33,331 nucleotides of DNA. It comes from Myxosarcina sp. GA_180221_E-2-1-MAG-40_15. Its GTDB lineage: Bacteria; Cyanobacteriota; Cyanobacteriia; Cyanobacteriales; Xenococcaceae. Positions 1 to 9,489 of this stretch are shown here, in pieces. The position numbers were made by a program, and so were the translations under genes. The stretch lies in assembly GCA_020692205.1 (NCBI GenBank), contig JAIMKV010000054.1, forward strand, positions 1-33,331. The letters are read 5' to 3'. The notes beneath the pieces were generated by a model. It was not told the origin of the DNA, did no database searches, and saw only the letters and a program-made list of their open reading frames with translations. Numbering within the stretch: position 1 is the first letter of the stretch; each line of letters begins with the position of its first letter.

Positions 1-51
1 AGAAGTCAGAAGTCAGAAGTCAGAAGTCAGAAGTCAGAAGTCAGAAGTCAG
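1..51. repeat. Heptanucleotide tandem repeat (agaagtc)n
   Basis: Seven perfect copies of the 7-mer agaagtc are followed by a partial copy. The array begins at the window edge, so its true length is unknown. Short tandemly repeated heptamers between genes are common in cyanobacterial genomes. It lies just downstream of the 3' end of the minus-strand histidine kinase gene. Confidence 0.95.
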
Positions 52-165
52 GGGACTTTTAGTAACTTTGACAACTAATAAAATTCATCTGGTTTCTATA
101 AAGAAATGACTATACCTCTGTTGCTCAGTATTTTCCTGCTCTGATTCCAGGATAAATAGTTTAGT

Positions 166-1476
166 CTAAACTTTTGTCATTGGCGTTTTTTTATGGACAA
201 AAATAGGGATACGTACCAAAAAACAGCTACCGATATTAAGTTCACTAGTGACAGAAATTCTGCCACCATGACGTTTGGCGATCGCCGCTGAAATCGCTAA
301 ACCTAAACCTGTCCCACCCTCTCGACGAGAACGAGCTTTGGTGGCGCGCCAAAAGCGATCAAAAACCCGGGAAATTTGGTCTGGCGCAATACCTATACCT
401 GTATCGCGTACGCTGATTACGGCAAAGCGATTTTGCCGATATAAATCTAAACTGACTCGACCTTCATCTGGGGTATATTGCAGGGCATTTTCCAACAGGT
501 TAGAGAAAAGTCGAGAAAGTTGTGCTACATCGCCTAATACACGTATTTCATCTCGAAATTTTGACTGAAACACGATTTTTTTATCATTAGCCAAAGGTTC
601 TAAGAGGACAAAGCAGTTTTGGAGAATTTGATTGAGAAAGACTGGAGTTAATTTGCGAGCGTTTACCGGTAGTTCTGAATCTGCATCAGCGCGGGCTAAA
701 AACAACAAGTCGCCTAACATTTCATTCATCTGTAGTGTAGCACCAGCGATCGCCTCTAGTTTTTTAGCATCTTTGGGATGGACTCGCTCTGGATGGGTAC
801 GCATAATATCTACAGAAGCTTTAATCGCCGTTAGGGGGCTGCGCAACTCATGGGAGGCATCGGCAGTAAACTGTTTGAGCTGTAAAAAACTGGCTTCAAT
901 TGGTTGAATTGCTTTTCGCGTTAGCCAAAACCCACCTAACCCAATCAAAATTAGAGTGAGCATTCCGCCAATAATTAAAATTGCGAATAACTGCTCTTCT
1001 GCTTCCTCTATTTCTTCGCTAGATTGAGTTGCTCTGATAAAACCAACCAAAGTAGGGGGGCCTGCTTCATTATTTCGCCGAATAAACATCGAAAGAGTAT
1101 GAGTCCGAAATACTTTTTCTGTATCAGGATGCTGAATAAATGCCGTACCTACTTCTGGAGGAACATCTAGCACAATTGTTCCTTTTCTGCCCAGCAACTC
1201 TCCTTTTTCGTTAAACCATTCTAGGCTTTGTTGATCGCGGTTAAAAATATCCCGCCAGGGAACTTCTTCCACCTGATTAAGATACTTGCTACCAAGATCT
1301 TGTACTGCCGTAAAAGAAGGTGTAGCTGATTGAGCCAAAGTTAATAATTTTTTGTCGAGTTGTTGATAGAGATTGCGCCGAAATACAACATAAACTCCTG
1401 TGCCAAAAATACTTAAGATAGCTGCCATGACTATCAAATAGTACAGTAGCAGACGCGAGCGCAAGTCTTGATGCAT
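166..1476 (-). CDS. Membrane sensor histidine kinase (HisKA/HATPase_c)
   Basis: This 436-residue protein is a membrane-bound two-component sensor kinase. There are two predicted membrane helices, about residues 12-32 and 163-185, enclosing a roughly 130-residue periplasmic sensor region. The H-box SHELRSPLTAI contains the phospho-acceptor His209. The N-box is around LLENALQYTP (about 328-337), G1 is DTGIGI (358-363) and G2 is GGTGLGLAI (387-395), so the catalytic core looks complete. The start ATG overlaps the stop of the upstream response regulator by one base (taatg), which implies translational coupling and a cognate pair. The arrangement resembles the cyanobacterial RppA/RppB (NrsR/NrsS) type, but the sensed signal cannot be read from the sequence, so no symbol is given. 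Confidence 0.95.
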   Translation of the reverse strand: MHQDLRSRLLLYYLIVMAAILSIFGTGVYVVFRRNLYQQLDKKLLTLAQSATPSFTAVQDLGSKYLNQVEEVPWRDIFNRDQQSLEWFNEKGELLGRKGTIVLDVPPEVGTAFIQHPDTEKVFRTHTLSMFIRRNNEAGPPTLVGFIRATQSSEEIEEAEEQLFAILIIGGMLTLILIGLGGFWLTRKAIQPIEASFLQLKQFTADASHELRSPLTAIKASVDIMRTHPERVHPKDAKKLEAIAGATLQMNEMLGDLLFLARADADSELPVNARKLTPVFLNQILQNCFVLLEPLANDKKIVFQSKFRDEIRVLGDVAQLSRLFSNLLENALQYTPDEGRVSLDLYRQNRFAVISVRDTGIGIAPDQISRVFDRFWRATKARSRREGGTGLGLAISAAIAKRHGGRISVTSELNIGSCFLVRIPIFVHKKTPMTKV

Positions 1477-2165
1477 TATTTTACCTGTTGAGGTTCTTCT
1501 TTCAGACGGTATCCCAAACCATAAACAGTCTCAACTAAGTCGTGAGGTGCGCCAGCAGCTTCTAATTTTTGTCTTAAACCTCTGATATGGGCTTTGACGG
1601 TTGCTTCTTCTGGTACTTGCTCAAAGGACCAAAGATGTTCCAAAATTTGAGCGCGACTAAACACGCGACGACCATTGCGCAAGAAAAATTCTAGTAATTT
1701 GTATTCTTTAGGACTTAGAGGCAAAAGCGTATCTTGATAAAAGACTTCACAACTACTTGGGTTAAGACATAGTTTTTCCCAGGTTAAAACAGGAGGCAAG
1801 CTACTTGTTCCCCGACGTAACAAGGCGCGGATTCGAGCCGATAATTCATCTAATTCAAAAGGCTTGACTAAATAGTCATCTGCACCTGCATCTAACCCTT
1901 CAATTTTGTTTTCCAAAGTATCTTTAGCAGTCAACATCAAAATAGGAAGATCGAAGCCTTTTTTACGTAGCTTTTGGCAGAGAGTAATCCCATCCATTTC
2001 GGGCAACATGACATCAAGTAGCACCAGATCGTAAGTGAATACATCTATCAAATCCCAAGCACTCTGACCATCATAAACCGCCTCGACAGCATAATGCAGA
2101 TCGCTAAGATACTCTACCACTGCATCACTGATCCGCTCATCATCTTCTACTACTAAAATTTTCAT
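1476..2165 (-). CDS. OmpR-family response regulator
   Basis: The 229-residue protein has an N-terminal receiver domain (about 1-115). Its acidic pocket is Glu7/Asp8/Asp9, the phospho-acceptor is Asp51 in LVLLDVMLP, the switch residue is Thr79, and Lys101 lies in YLVKPFE. A winged-helix DNA-binding domain follows (about 125-225), ending in VYGLGYRL, typical of OmpR/PhoB regulators. A ribosome-binding sequence (aggaaag) lies 4 bases before the ATG. It is the first gene of a two-gene operon with the kinase. RppA-like cyanobacterial regulators look similar, but assignment of the regulon (redox, nickel, manganese or other) would be guesswork. It is divergent from msrA across about 245 bp that could hold both promoters. 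Confidence 0.95.
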   Translation of the reverse strand: MKILVVEDDERISDAVVEYLSDLHYAVEAVYDGQSAWDLIDVFTYDLVLLDVMLPEMDGITLCQKLRKKGFDLPILMLTAKDTLENKIEGLDAGADDYLVKPFELDELSARIRALLRRGTSSLPPVLTWEKLCLNPSSCEVFYQDTLLPLSPKEYKLLEFFLRNGRRVFSRAQILEHLWSFEQVPEEATVKAHIRGLRQKLEAAGAPHDLVETVYGLGYRLKEEPQQVK

Positions 2166-2410
2166 AAATCTTTCCTAACTAAACTTGATTCAATGGCTAG
2201 CTAATATGGATCTAGTCGCACTCTTGGCTATAGTATCGTAAGTAAATAAGAAACAACAATCAAGCTTCAATGGTGTTCTGTGAAATTTAAGGATCTCAAG
2301 ATCTCAATTCCCTTAGGAAGGTAGGGTTAGCCGAATTTCCAAGTTTAACCATTGTTCGTATGATAAGAGTAGTGTAAAAAAAATTAATAAAGGCTAAAGT
2401 AAGAATTTTT

Positions 2411-3055
2411 ATGGGACTATTCGGTTTAGGCAAATCAGCCACAATTCCTTCTCCTCAAGAAGCATTACCAGGGCGAGATCAAGCTATGCCCGTACCAGAA
2501 AAGCATCATGTTAACGGTAACCCGCTTCAGCCACCTTTTCCTGAAAATATGGAACAGGCAGTTTTTGGGTTAGGTTGCTTTTGGGGTGCAGAAAGAAAAT
2601 TTTGGCAGCAGGAAGGGGTATATACTACCGCAGCTGGCTATGCGGCAGGTCATACTCCTAACCCTACCTACCAAGAAGTTTGCTCTGGTATGACAGGACA
2701 TAACGAAGTTGTGTTAGTTGTTTATGATCCTCAGAAAATTAGTTACGAAGAATTATTAAAAGTATTTTGGGAGAGCCATAATCCTACTCAAGGAATGCGT
2801 CAGGGTAATGATCGCGGTACTCAATACCGCTCTGGTATTTATACTTATACCCCAGAGCAAAAACAATTGGCAGAAGCTTCTTTGGCAGCTTATCAGCAAG
2901 AGTTAAGTAAAGCTGGTTATGACCCAATCACTACCGAAATTATTGATGCTCCAGAATTTTATTACGCTGAAGATTATCATCAGCAGTATCTCAGTAAAGT
3001 GCCAAATGGTTACTGTGGTTTAGGTGGAGTTGGCGTTTGCTATCCTGCTAATTAG
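2411..3055 (+). CDS. msrA: Peptide methionine sulfoxide reductase A
   Basis: MsrA reduces the S-epimer of methionine sulfoxide in proteins and free methionine. The signature [11 protein letters not shown] carries the catalytic Cys56. Two further cysteines near the C-terminus, Cys202 and Cys210 in [14 protein letters not shown], are the expected resolving/recycling pair that links to thioredoxin. At 214 residues it is full length, with an N-terminal extension of about 45 residues before the catalytic core, as is usual for the longer MsrA form. It is monocistronic, with an intrinsic terminator about 55 bp downstream. It is divergent from the two-component operon. Confidence 0.97.
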   Translation: MGLFGLGKSATIPSPQEALPGRDQAMPVPEKHHVNGNPLQPPFPENMEQAVFGLGCFWGAERKFWQQEGVYTTAAGYAAGHTPNPTYQEVCSGMTGHNEVVLVVYDPQKISYEELLKVFWESHNPTQGMRQGNDRGTQYRSGIYTYTPEQKQLAEASLAAYQQELSKAGYDPITTEIIDAPEFYYAEDYHQQYLSKVPNGYCGLGGVGVCYPAN

Positions 3056-3109
3056 GATTTTAATAGCTTTTAATAATTGTTCAACAGGAATATATTATTA
3101 ATCGCATTA

Positions 3110-3143
3110 AAGTTGGGTAAAATAACAAACCCAGCTTTTTTTT
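3110..3143 (+). terminator. Rho-independent terminator after msrA
   Basis: A 9-bp stem (aagttgggt paired with acccagctt, one G-T wobble) with a 10-nt loop runs into eight consecutive T. It sits between the convergent msrA and miaA genes and reads for msrA. Confidence 0.8.
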
Positions 3144-3187
3144 GGGCTTGAATTGGGATAAATTAAGCTTATCTAGCAATATATAGC

Positions 3188-4099
3188 TTAAATCGCCCGA
3201 TAAGTAGCCGTAGCGGCGATAAAATCTTTGATTCTCTGCCAAACTTGCTCTACTAAATCGGGACTAGTATTATCAAACCAATTAATTTGCTGATTCTTCT
3301 TAAACCAAGTGCGTTGCCGTTTAGCAAATTGCCGAGTATGAGTTACAATTTGGGCGATCGCCTGTTCTAAATTCAACTCCCCAGCCAAATATTGTTTAAT
3401 TTCGGCGTATCCCAGGGTATTCAACAGCGGTAGCTGTTCGCCATACTTTTGGCAAAGATACGCTACTTCCTCCACTAGTCCTAGCTTAATCATTTGTTTG
3501 GCACGAGTAGCTATACGCTGGTCTAAGCTGGCAACCTCGCAATCTAAGCCAATTTGTAAAATAGGATAATTGGGCGGATTTTCACCCTGTTGGGCAGAAA
3601 TGGGTGTTCCTGTGGCATAAAACACTTCTAGCGCTCTTAGGGTTCTAAATTGATCGTTAGGATGAATTTTTCGTGCTGCAATCGAATCTACCTGAACTAA
3701 CCAAGGGTAAATTTGAGCTTGTCCCAAAGAAGATAGTTGCGATCGCAATTCTGGTTGAGGAGATACTCGCGGAATTTTCAAACCTTTGGTAATCGAGTCT
3801 AAATATAGTCCTGTGCCACCAACTAGCAAAGGAATACTCGATTTGTAGTTAGCAATTAATTGCTGTGTCTGCTGCTGATATTCTGCCAGGGTTAATACTT
3901 CTGTTGGGTCACAAATATCTATTTGATAATGAGGAACTAACTTTTGTTCTGCCACGGTTGGTTTTGCCGTACCGATATTAAATTCCCGATATATTTGGCG
4001 AGAGTCGGCACTAATAATGACTGAATTTAAACGCTGGGCAATTTCTAATGCCAACCCCGACTTACCACTAGCAGTTACGCCACAAATCACAATCAGCAT
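3188..4099 (-). CDS. miaA: tRNA dimethylallyltransferase MiaA
   Basis: MiaA transfers the dimethylallyl group to N6 of adenosine 37 in tRNAs that read codons starting with U. The P-loop GVTASGKS (residues 7-14) is followed by ISADSRQIYREFNIGTAKP, the conserved substrate-binding stretch, then VGGTGLYLDSI and the C-terminal TRQFAKRQRTWFKK, all hallmarks of the family. At 303 residues it is full length. It is convergent with msrA. Upstream of its start lies the decayed-gene region 4100-4919 on the other strand, so it is probably transcribed from its own promoter there. No ribosome-binding site is obvious. Confidence 0.97.
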   Translation of the reverse strand: MLIVICGVTASGKSGLALEIAQRLNSVIISADSRQIYREFNIGTAKPTVAEQKLVPHYQIDICDPTEVLTLAEYQQQTQQLIANYKSSIPLLVGGTGLYLDSITKGLKIPRVSPQPELRSQLSSLGQAQIYPWLVQVDSIAARKIHPNDQFRTLRALEVFYATGTPISAQQGENPPNYPILQIGLDCEVASLDQRIATRAKQMIKLGLVEEVAYLCQKYGEQLPLLNTLGYAEIKQYLAGELNLEQAIAQIVTHTRQFAKRQRTWFKKNQQINWFDNTSPDLVEQVWQRIKDFIAATATYRAI

Positions 4100-4181
4100 G
4101 AATTTTTAAAGTTCTAAACAGCCATTGTTAGCCTAAAACATTTTATAGGCTCACCAGAATTAATTATTAGGCTCAGAATCT

Positions 4182-4687
4182 TAGGGAGTAGCAAGTTCAG
4201 TGTTTGCCGTAAATTCTTTACCTAATTCTCAACCTCTAGTTACTCAAACCAGTATCTTTAATAATGAAACTCGTAAAGTTATTCACCCTCTAAAAGTTAC
4301 TTTTGGCGGCATGACGCTAGCTCAACTCAATGGTATTTTGCAAGCTAATCAACTAAAGACGAAACTAATTTAGGCTGCCGATATCGACATTGAGCAATTT
4401 CGTTCTCTAGCTCAAAAAAACTTAAAGAATCCTCATGACCTAGTTTTAGCCAATTATCGACACCCTTCCTTAAATCAAATTGGAGGTGGTCACATTTCAC
4501 CAATTGCAGCATATCATCATCAAAGCCCTAAAAGATTAGCTTCGCGTCCGATCGCTTTTTAATCTTAGATGTTGCTGCTTATAGATATTCCCCAGTCTGG
4601 GTTCGTACTGAAAAATTATGGAAGGGAATTAATTCTCTCAATCAGACATCAAACCGTAGTCGTGGATTAATCGCTGTTCAAGGCTAA
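4182..4687 (+). pseudogene. Decayed phytochelatin synthase-like (peptidase C83) gene
   Basis: Conceptual translation gives GVASSVFAVNSLP at the left end. This corresponds to the CGVAS... block around the catalytic Cys of bacterial phytochelatin synthase-like enzymes, but the Cys codon position is now a TAG stop (4182-4184). The frame continues through ETRKVI, GGMTLAQL and GGHISPIAAYHHQ (catalytic-His region), with a second stop at 4371-4373. A frameshift near 4547, consistent with about 23 extra bases, follows. The downstream frame resumes with SDRFLILDVAAYRYSPVWVR, containing the catalytic-Asp region, and ends at 4687. The N-terminal third is missing. The match to the Nostoc-type enzyme is from memory of the family, but the colinearity of four blocks makes it strong. 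Clearly nonfunctional. Confidence 0.85.
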
Positions 4688-4716
4688 ATTATTGCTCATT
4701 CTTGTTTTAATTAAAG

Positions 4717-4744
4717 CTCTCGCAAAGACGCAGAGGCGCAAAGA
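4717..4744. repeat. Dispersed cyanobacterial repeat (cgcaaagacgcagaggcgc type)
   Basis: The stretch ctcgcaaagacgcagagg, followed by cgcaaag, resembles a short dispersed repeat that is abundant in filamentous and other cyanobacterial genomes. It is recognised by sight and only one copy occurs in this window, so its repeat status rests on recall. Confidence 0.5.
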
Positions 4745-4779
4745 TTTTATTAGAAGCGCTTAAGCGGACTTGATATAAG

Positions 4780-4899
4780 ATGAATATTCGTGAAGCTAAG
4801 TTAGAAGATGCAGCAGCGATCGCCTTAAGATTATCTCAATCTTGGTTAACCTCAATTGATGACACTTTGAGTAATTACATTGTATTTACTTTAGTTTAA
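4780..4899 (+). pseudogene. N-terminal stub of a GNAT acetyltransferase
   Basis: A 39-codon reading frame begins MNIREAKLEDAAAIALRLSQ, which closely resembles the first strand and helix of GNAT N-acetyltransferases (pattern IREAxxxDAxAIA). It then stops after a low-similarity tail, far short of the roughly 150 residues needed for a functional enzyme, and nothing of the acetyl-CoA binding motif follows. It lies between the phytochelatin synthase remnant and a methyltransferase gene. It could instead be a random small ORF, but the N-terminal pattern argues for a truncated gene. Confidence 0.5.
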
Positions 4900-4922
4900 C
4901 ACTATAAAAAATAAGTTATTTG

Positions 4923-6146
4923 ATGTCTAATTCACAAGCGATTAACCAAGCCGTTGCCAATTTATACAACACCTATCCTTTCCCTCCCGATCCTTTGTCC
5001 GATCTGGAACCTCCTGGCTATAACTGGCGGTGGAATTGGATCTCGGCATATAGTTTTTGTACGGGAATGAAGCCCGCAACCGAAGATATTCGCATTTTAG
5101 ACGCAGGCTGCGGTACAGGTTCGAGTACGGATTACTTAATTCACCTTAATCCAGAAGCAGAAGTGACGGCGATCGATATTAGCGAGAAAGCTTTAGAAGT
5201 TGCCGAAAAACGTTGTCATCGTTCGGGAGTAATTGCTAAACACGCTAAATCAGTTAAGTTTTTAAATCTCAGGCTAGAGGAAGCAACTCAGCTAGAAGGA
5301 GAGTTTGATTTTATTAATAGCGTCGGCGTACTGCACCATTTACCTGAACCAGAAAAAGGGATCCAGGCTTTAGCGCAAAAATTAAAGCCAGGAGGCATTT
5401 TTCACATCTTTGTTTATGCTGAATTAGGACGTTGGGAAATTAGTTTAATGCAAAAAGCGATCGCCTTGCTTCAAGGAGATCAACGGGGGGACTATCGCGA
5501 TGGCGTAAAAGTTGGGCGGGAAATTTTTGCTAATCTTCCTGAAAATAATCGTATTTTGCAACAAGATAAAAAGCTCTGGTCATTAGAAAATCATCGTGAT
5601 GAATCTTTTGCCGATATGTATGTTCATCCCCAGGAAATTGACTATAACATCGAGACGCTGTTTGATTTAATTGATGCTTCAGGCTTAGATTTTGTGGGAT
5701 TTTCTAATCCTGGATATTGGCAGTTGGATAGGCTAGTGGGGAAATCGCCTGAACTAATCAAAAGAGCTGAAACATTGAGCGATCGCGAATTATATCGTTT
5801 AATAGAGTTACTCGATCCTAATTTGACTCATTATGAATTCTTTTTAGCAAAACCGCCTTTAAGCCAGCAAGATTGGTCTGATGACAAATTGCTGGAGTTA
5901 GCAATTCCCGAACTTAATCCCTGTATGCAAGGCTTTCCTAGTCAAAACTTCCTCAATTTTGAATATCAAATGGTTGACTTATCAGACGAGGAGTATCAGT
6001 TTATGCTGGCTTGCGGTCAAAACCCAGCAAAACAAGCTAATGTCGGCAATATTTTAAGTAATTGTCCCTTGGATTTAGCCAGAGTGCGATCGCTCTTTAA
6101 ACAGCAGTTAGTTATCCTCAGTTCACCACCTGAAAAAAATCATTAA
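4923..6146 (+). CDS. Class I SAM-dependent methyltransferase
   Basis: About 407 residues. The Rossmann-fold methyltransferase domain occupies roughly residues 50-200. Motif I is ILDAGCGTGSSTDYL, the acidic ribose-binding residue lies in VTAIDIS, and the post-I/II segment is FDFINSVGVLHHLPEPEKG, then LKPGGIFHIFVY (motif III). The N-terminal block VANLYNTYPFPPDPL and a C-terminal region of about 180 residues are not part of the core fold and may confer substrate specificity; I do not recognise the substrate. The ATG at 4923 is preferred to the TTG immediately before it. The gene precedes the atp operon in the same direction, with 289 bp between them, so it is probably a separate transcription unit. 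Confidence 0.9.
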   Translation: MSNSQAINQAVANLYNTYPFPPDPLSDLEPPGYNWRWNWISAYSFCTGMKPATEDIRILDAGCGTGSSTDYLIHLNPEAEVTAIDISEKALEVAEKRCHRSGVIAKHAKSVKFLNLRLEEATQLEGEFDFINSVGVLHHLPEPEKGIQALAQKLKPGGIFHIFVYAELGRWEISLMQKAIALLQGDQRGDYRDGVKVGREIFANLPENNRILQQDKKLWSLENHRDESFADMYVHPQEIDYNIETLFDLIDASGLDFVGFSNPGYWQLDRLVGKSPELIKRAETLSDRELYRLIELLDPNLTHYEFFLAKPPLSQQDWSDDKLLELAIPELNPCMQGFPSQNFLNFEYQMVDLSDEEYQFMLACGQNPAKQANVGNILSNCPLDLARVRSLFKQQLVILSSPPEKNH

Positions 6147-6435
6147 TTTGACAACAATCAAGCCATTCTTTTGCATGACAACTATCGTTAAGTCTTCCAC
6201 CACAGGTTGATTTAGAAATTTTTAATAATTGTTGCTTGAGCGTGATATGATTTTTCTTGTCTGGACTAGGGTAACGGTATGTTGGCAGTCTAAATGATTG
6301 TCTGGAGGTCTAATCAAAGAAGTATTATGCTTCTAGATATTTTTTCCCCCAGAAATCTCAGGACTACCAATAAAATGCTGTGGCTTCAGGCAACTGTTCA
6401 GCGTAAGCCAAAGTTGAGTAAAAAAAAAGCAAACC
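6147..6435. other. Gene-free leader region of the atp operon
   Basis: This 289-bp spacer separates the methyltransferase from atpI and must contain the atp promoter unless the operon is read from upstream. A tatgat hexamer at 6246-6251 could be a -10 element, but no good -35 is correctly spaced. A weak hairpin (agaag/cttct, about 6320-6336) is followed after four bases by a T run near 6341-6346 and might be a leader attenuator. Nothing here codes for a recognisable protein. Confidence 0.4.
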
Positions 6436-6873
6436 TTGACTAGCAACCAACTTGAATCAACGTCAACAACAGATGGAAACCAAAATTTAACCGAGTCTCC
6501 TAATACATCGACAAATTCGATGGAAGAGTATTATCAACTTAAGCAAAACTTATTGTTGGTTACTCTAGTAATTACGGCGATTATTTTTGGGTCTGTCTGG
6601 ATAGTTTATTCTCTCAATACAGCTCTTAATTATTTATTAGGTGCTTGTGTGGGCGTAGTTTATTTGGGAATGTTAGCGAGAGAAGTTGAAAGAATAGGCG
6701 CTTCTAAAAAAGGTGTCGGTTCAACTCGATTGGCATTACTAGCTGGAGTCATCATAGTTGCTACTCAACTGCAACAACTGCAAATCATACCTATTTTTTT
6801 GGGATTTTTGACTTATAAAGCTGCAATCATTATCTATGTGCTGCAATCAACCCTCATGCCAGCTAACAAATAG
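6436..6873 (+). CDS. atpI: ATP synthase accessory protein AtpI (Atp1)
   Basis: This is the first gene of the atp operon. Family members are small membrane proteins thought to help assemble the c-ring. Four hydrophobic segments follow the conserved start of the core, [17 protein letters not shown]. The longest frame starts at TTG 6436 and gives 145 residues with a Ser/Thr/Asn-rich 28-residue leader. Starting at ATG 6520 gives 117 residues, which matches the usual family length, so the true start may be 6520. Neither start has a convincing ribosome-binding site. Position directly before subunit a is the canonical arrangement. Confidence 0.88.
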   Translation: MTSNQLESTSTTDGNQNLTESPNTSTNSMEEYYQLKQNLLLVTLVITAIIFGSVWIVYSLNTALNYLLGACVGVVYLGMLAREVERIGASKKGVGSTRLALLAGVIIVATQLQQLQIIPIFLGFLTYKAAIIIYVLQSTLMPANK

Positions 6874-6945
6874 CTTGATGCGGTAGTCAAAATAAAGCCA
6901 GTAATTAGGATGTAACGCTCGATATCTGGGGAAAACATCGCAATC

Positions 6946-7689
6946 ATGGAAATTTTAAATAATTTTAATTCTCTTGCCCCATTTCCCCTCGCTTCATTAG
7001 AAGTAGGTAAGCATTTTTACTGGGAAATAGGCGGTTTAAAACTACATGGTCAAGTTTTTCTAGCTTCATGGTTCGTAATTGCTATCTTAGTAATTGCCGC
7101 CTTGTTAGGCTCAAGAAATATCCAGAGAATACCCAGCGGAATGCAAAATTTTATGGAGTATGTCCTGGATTTTATTAGAGGTTTGGCAAAAGACCAGATC
7201 GGCGAAAAAGAATATCGTGACTGGGTGCCTTTTGTTGGCACTTTGTTTTTGTTCATTTTCGTGTCCAACTGGTCTGGGGCATTAGTTCCTTGGAAATTAA
7301 TTCAGATTCCTGATAGTGAACTAGCCGCTCCAACCAACGATATCAACACTACGGTTGCTTTGGCTTTACTTACTTCGGCTGCATACTTTTATGCAGGAAT
7401 TAGAAAGAAAGGTCTGGGCTACTTTGCCGGATATCTAGAGCCAACGCCAATTCTTGCACCATTTAAGGTTTTAGAAGATTTTACTAAACCTTTGTCCCTC
7501 AGCTTTCGTTTATTCGGAAACATCTTGGCAGATGAATTAGTAGTAGCAGTATTGGTACTGTTAGTTCCTCTTTTCGTACCTCTGCCCTTGATGGTCTTGG
7601 GATTATTTTTGAGCGCGATTCAAGCGCTTATTTTTGCCACTTTAGCTGCTGCCTATATTGGAGAAGCTTTGGAGGAACATCACGAATAG
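6946..7689 (+). CDS. atpB: ATP synthase F0 subunit a
   Basis: Subunit a (called atpI in chloroplast and some cyanobacterial nomenclature) provides the two proton half-channels against the c-ring in the thylakoid membrane. The 247-residue protein has about five or six membrane helices. The essential arginine lies in [16 protein letters not shown], the family signature, and the C-terminal helix [23 protein letters not shown] is characteristic. It begins 72 bp after atpI. A spacer of 270 bp with inverted repeats separates it from atpE. Confidence 0.98.
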   Translation: MEILNNFNSLAPFPLASLEVGKHFYWEIGGLKLHGQVFLASWFVIAILVIAALLGSRNIQRIPSGMQNFMEYVLDFIRGLAKDQIGEKEYRDWVPFVGTLFLFIFVSNWSGALVPWKLIQIPDSELAAPTNDINTTVALALLTSAAYFYAGIRKKGLGYFAGYLEPTPILAPFKVLEDFTKPLSLSFRLFGNILADELVVAVLVLLVPLFVPLPLMVLGLFLSAIQALIFATLAAAYIGEALEEHHE

Positions 7690-8205
<516 letters not shown>

Positions 8206-8217
8206 GAAATTCCGCGC

Positions 8218-8249
8218 TGCCCGAACTCAAAGTGATTGAGATTCGGGCA
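8218..8249 (+). terminator. Stem-loop between atpE and the b' gene
   Basis: Arms tgcccgaactcaa and ttgag-a-ttcgggca pair over 13 bp with one bulged A and a 5-nt loop. There is only a weak T stretch afterwards, so it probably acts as an attenuator or as a 3' stabilising element after atpE rather than as a full terminator. Confidence 0.65.
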
Positions 8250-8348
8250 TTTCAATCATATATTTATAGCCAAAAAACCTTGGTAGCTTAGATTACCTAA
8301 TTAGTATCTAGATACTAATGTAAATGGAAAAAATAGGGTTAAAAAATA

Positions 8349-8843
8349 ATGACATATTGGACTATTTTCTTAGCAGCAGAGGCAGCTGCCGAAACAACAA
8401 CTGAAGGGGGTCTGTTTGATATTAACGCGACTCTGCCTTTAATGGCACTTCAGTTTTTAATACTGATGGCAGTGTTAAATTCACTGTTTTATAAGCCTTT
8501 AGGTAAAGCCATAGACCAGCGAAGTGACTATGTTCGCAATAGCCTAAAAGATGCTCGCGAACTAAAAGAAAAGTCAGAAATGCTGGCAGCACAGTACGAG
8601 AAAGAGTTGAGAGATGTTCGTCGTCAGTCTCAGGACATTATTGCCAAAGCAAAAGCCGAAGCTGAAAAAATTTCTGCGACGAAAATTCAAGCAGCGCAGC
8701 AAGAAGTAGCTGCTCAAAAACAAAAGGCTGCCGATGAGATTGAAGCTCAAAAAGCTGAAGCAATGAAATCTTTAGAGCAACAGGTAGATTCTCTGAGTAA
8801 CCAAATTTTAGAAAAGCTATTAGGAGCAGAATTAGTCGGCTAA
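8349..8843 (+). CDS. atpF': ATP synthase F0 subunit b'
   Basis: The 164-residue b' subunit (atpG in Synechocystis nomenclature, atpF2 in some databases) is paired with b as the heterodimeric peripheral stalk found in phototrophs. A short lumen-side N-terminus is followed by one membrane helix (about 27-47, [21 protein letters not shown]). A long alanine-, lysine- and glutamate-rich coiled coil then runs almost to the C-terminus. It lies directly before the b gene, with 113 bp between them, as in other cyanobacterial atp operons. Confidence 0.96.
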   Translation: MTYWTIFLAAEAAAETTTEGGLFDINATLPLMALQFLILMAVLNSLFYKPLGKAIDQRSDYVRNSLKDARELKEKSEMLAAQYEKELRDVRRQSQDIIAKAKAEAEKISATKIQAAQQEVAAQKQKAADEIEAQKAEAMKSLEQQVDSLSNQILEKLLGAELVG

Positions 8844-8956
8844 GTTAACTAGATATACCTTTCGAGATCGAGTGTAGGGGTAAAGATAATATCACCCAAA
8901 ATTCCTACTCCAGAAAAATCAACATAACCTTAAAATACGGATAAGAAGTAAAGATA

Positions 8957-9484
8957 ATGGGAACTTTTTTCCTTCTTAACGCGGAAGCGGGAGCCAAGAG
9001 TGGTTTTGGATTCAACTTTGACATTATTGAAACCAATCTAATCAATTTGGGCATTATTTTTGTGCTACTTATTGTCTATGGAGGCAAGGTAGTAGGCAAT
9101 ATCCTTAGCGAAAGACGCGCCAAAATAGAAGCAGAAATAAAATCAGCCGAAGCTCGCGCTCAAGAATCGAAAGATGCCTTAGCGGTAGCACAAAAAAATT
9201 TAAAAGAAGCACAAGAAAATGCGGTTAAAATTCGCTCTGAAGCTGAGGCAAATGCCGAGAAGGCTAGGGAAGCGGTTTTAGTTAAAGGGCAAAAAGAAGT
9301 AGAAAGGCTTAAAGCGACTGCCGATGCCGATCTGAACTCGGAACAAGATCGAGCGATCGCACAACTCAAAGCAAAGGTTGTAGAAATGGCACTGGAACGA
9401 GTAGAGTCCCGCATGGGTGAGATGCTCAATGACGATAAACAGCGTCAATTAATTGACCGTAGTATCGCTAAAATAGGAGAGTAG
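8957..9484 (+). CDS. atpF: ATP synthase F0 subunit b
   Basis: The 175-residue peripheral stalk subunit has an N-terminal membrane helix (about 29-47, [19 protein letters not shown]) and a charged coiled coil from about residue 50 to 160. It contrasts with b' in lacking the acidic [11 protein letters not shown] lead. It ends 5 bp before the delta subunit start, so the two are likely translationally linked, matching their physical contact at the top of F1. Confidence 0.97.
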   Translation: MGTFFLLNAEAGAKSGFGFNFDIIETNLINLGIIFVLLIVYGGKVVGNILSERRAKIEAEIKSAEARAQESKDALAVAQKNLKEAQENAVKIRSEAEANAEKAREAVLVKGQKEVERLKATADADLNSEQDRAIAQLKAKVVEMALERVESRMGEMLNDDKQRQLIDRSIAKIGE

Positions 9485-9489
9485 GAAAT

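Noticed and set aside
6246-6251. tatgat as the -10 box of the atp promoter
   Set aside because: No acceptable -35 hexamer lies 16-18 bp upstream, so it is mentioned only as a possibility in the leader entry.
9160-9429. Long minus-strand frame opposite the b subunit gene
   Set aside because: It is antisense to a conserved coiled-coil gene, low in complexity (Ser/Ala-rich) and without homology; a composition artefact.
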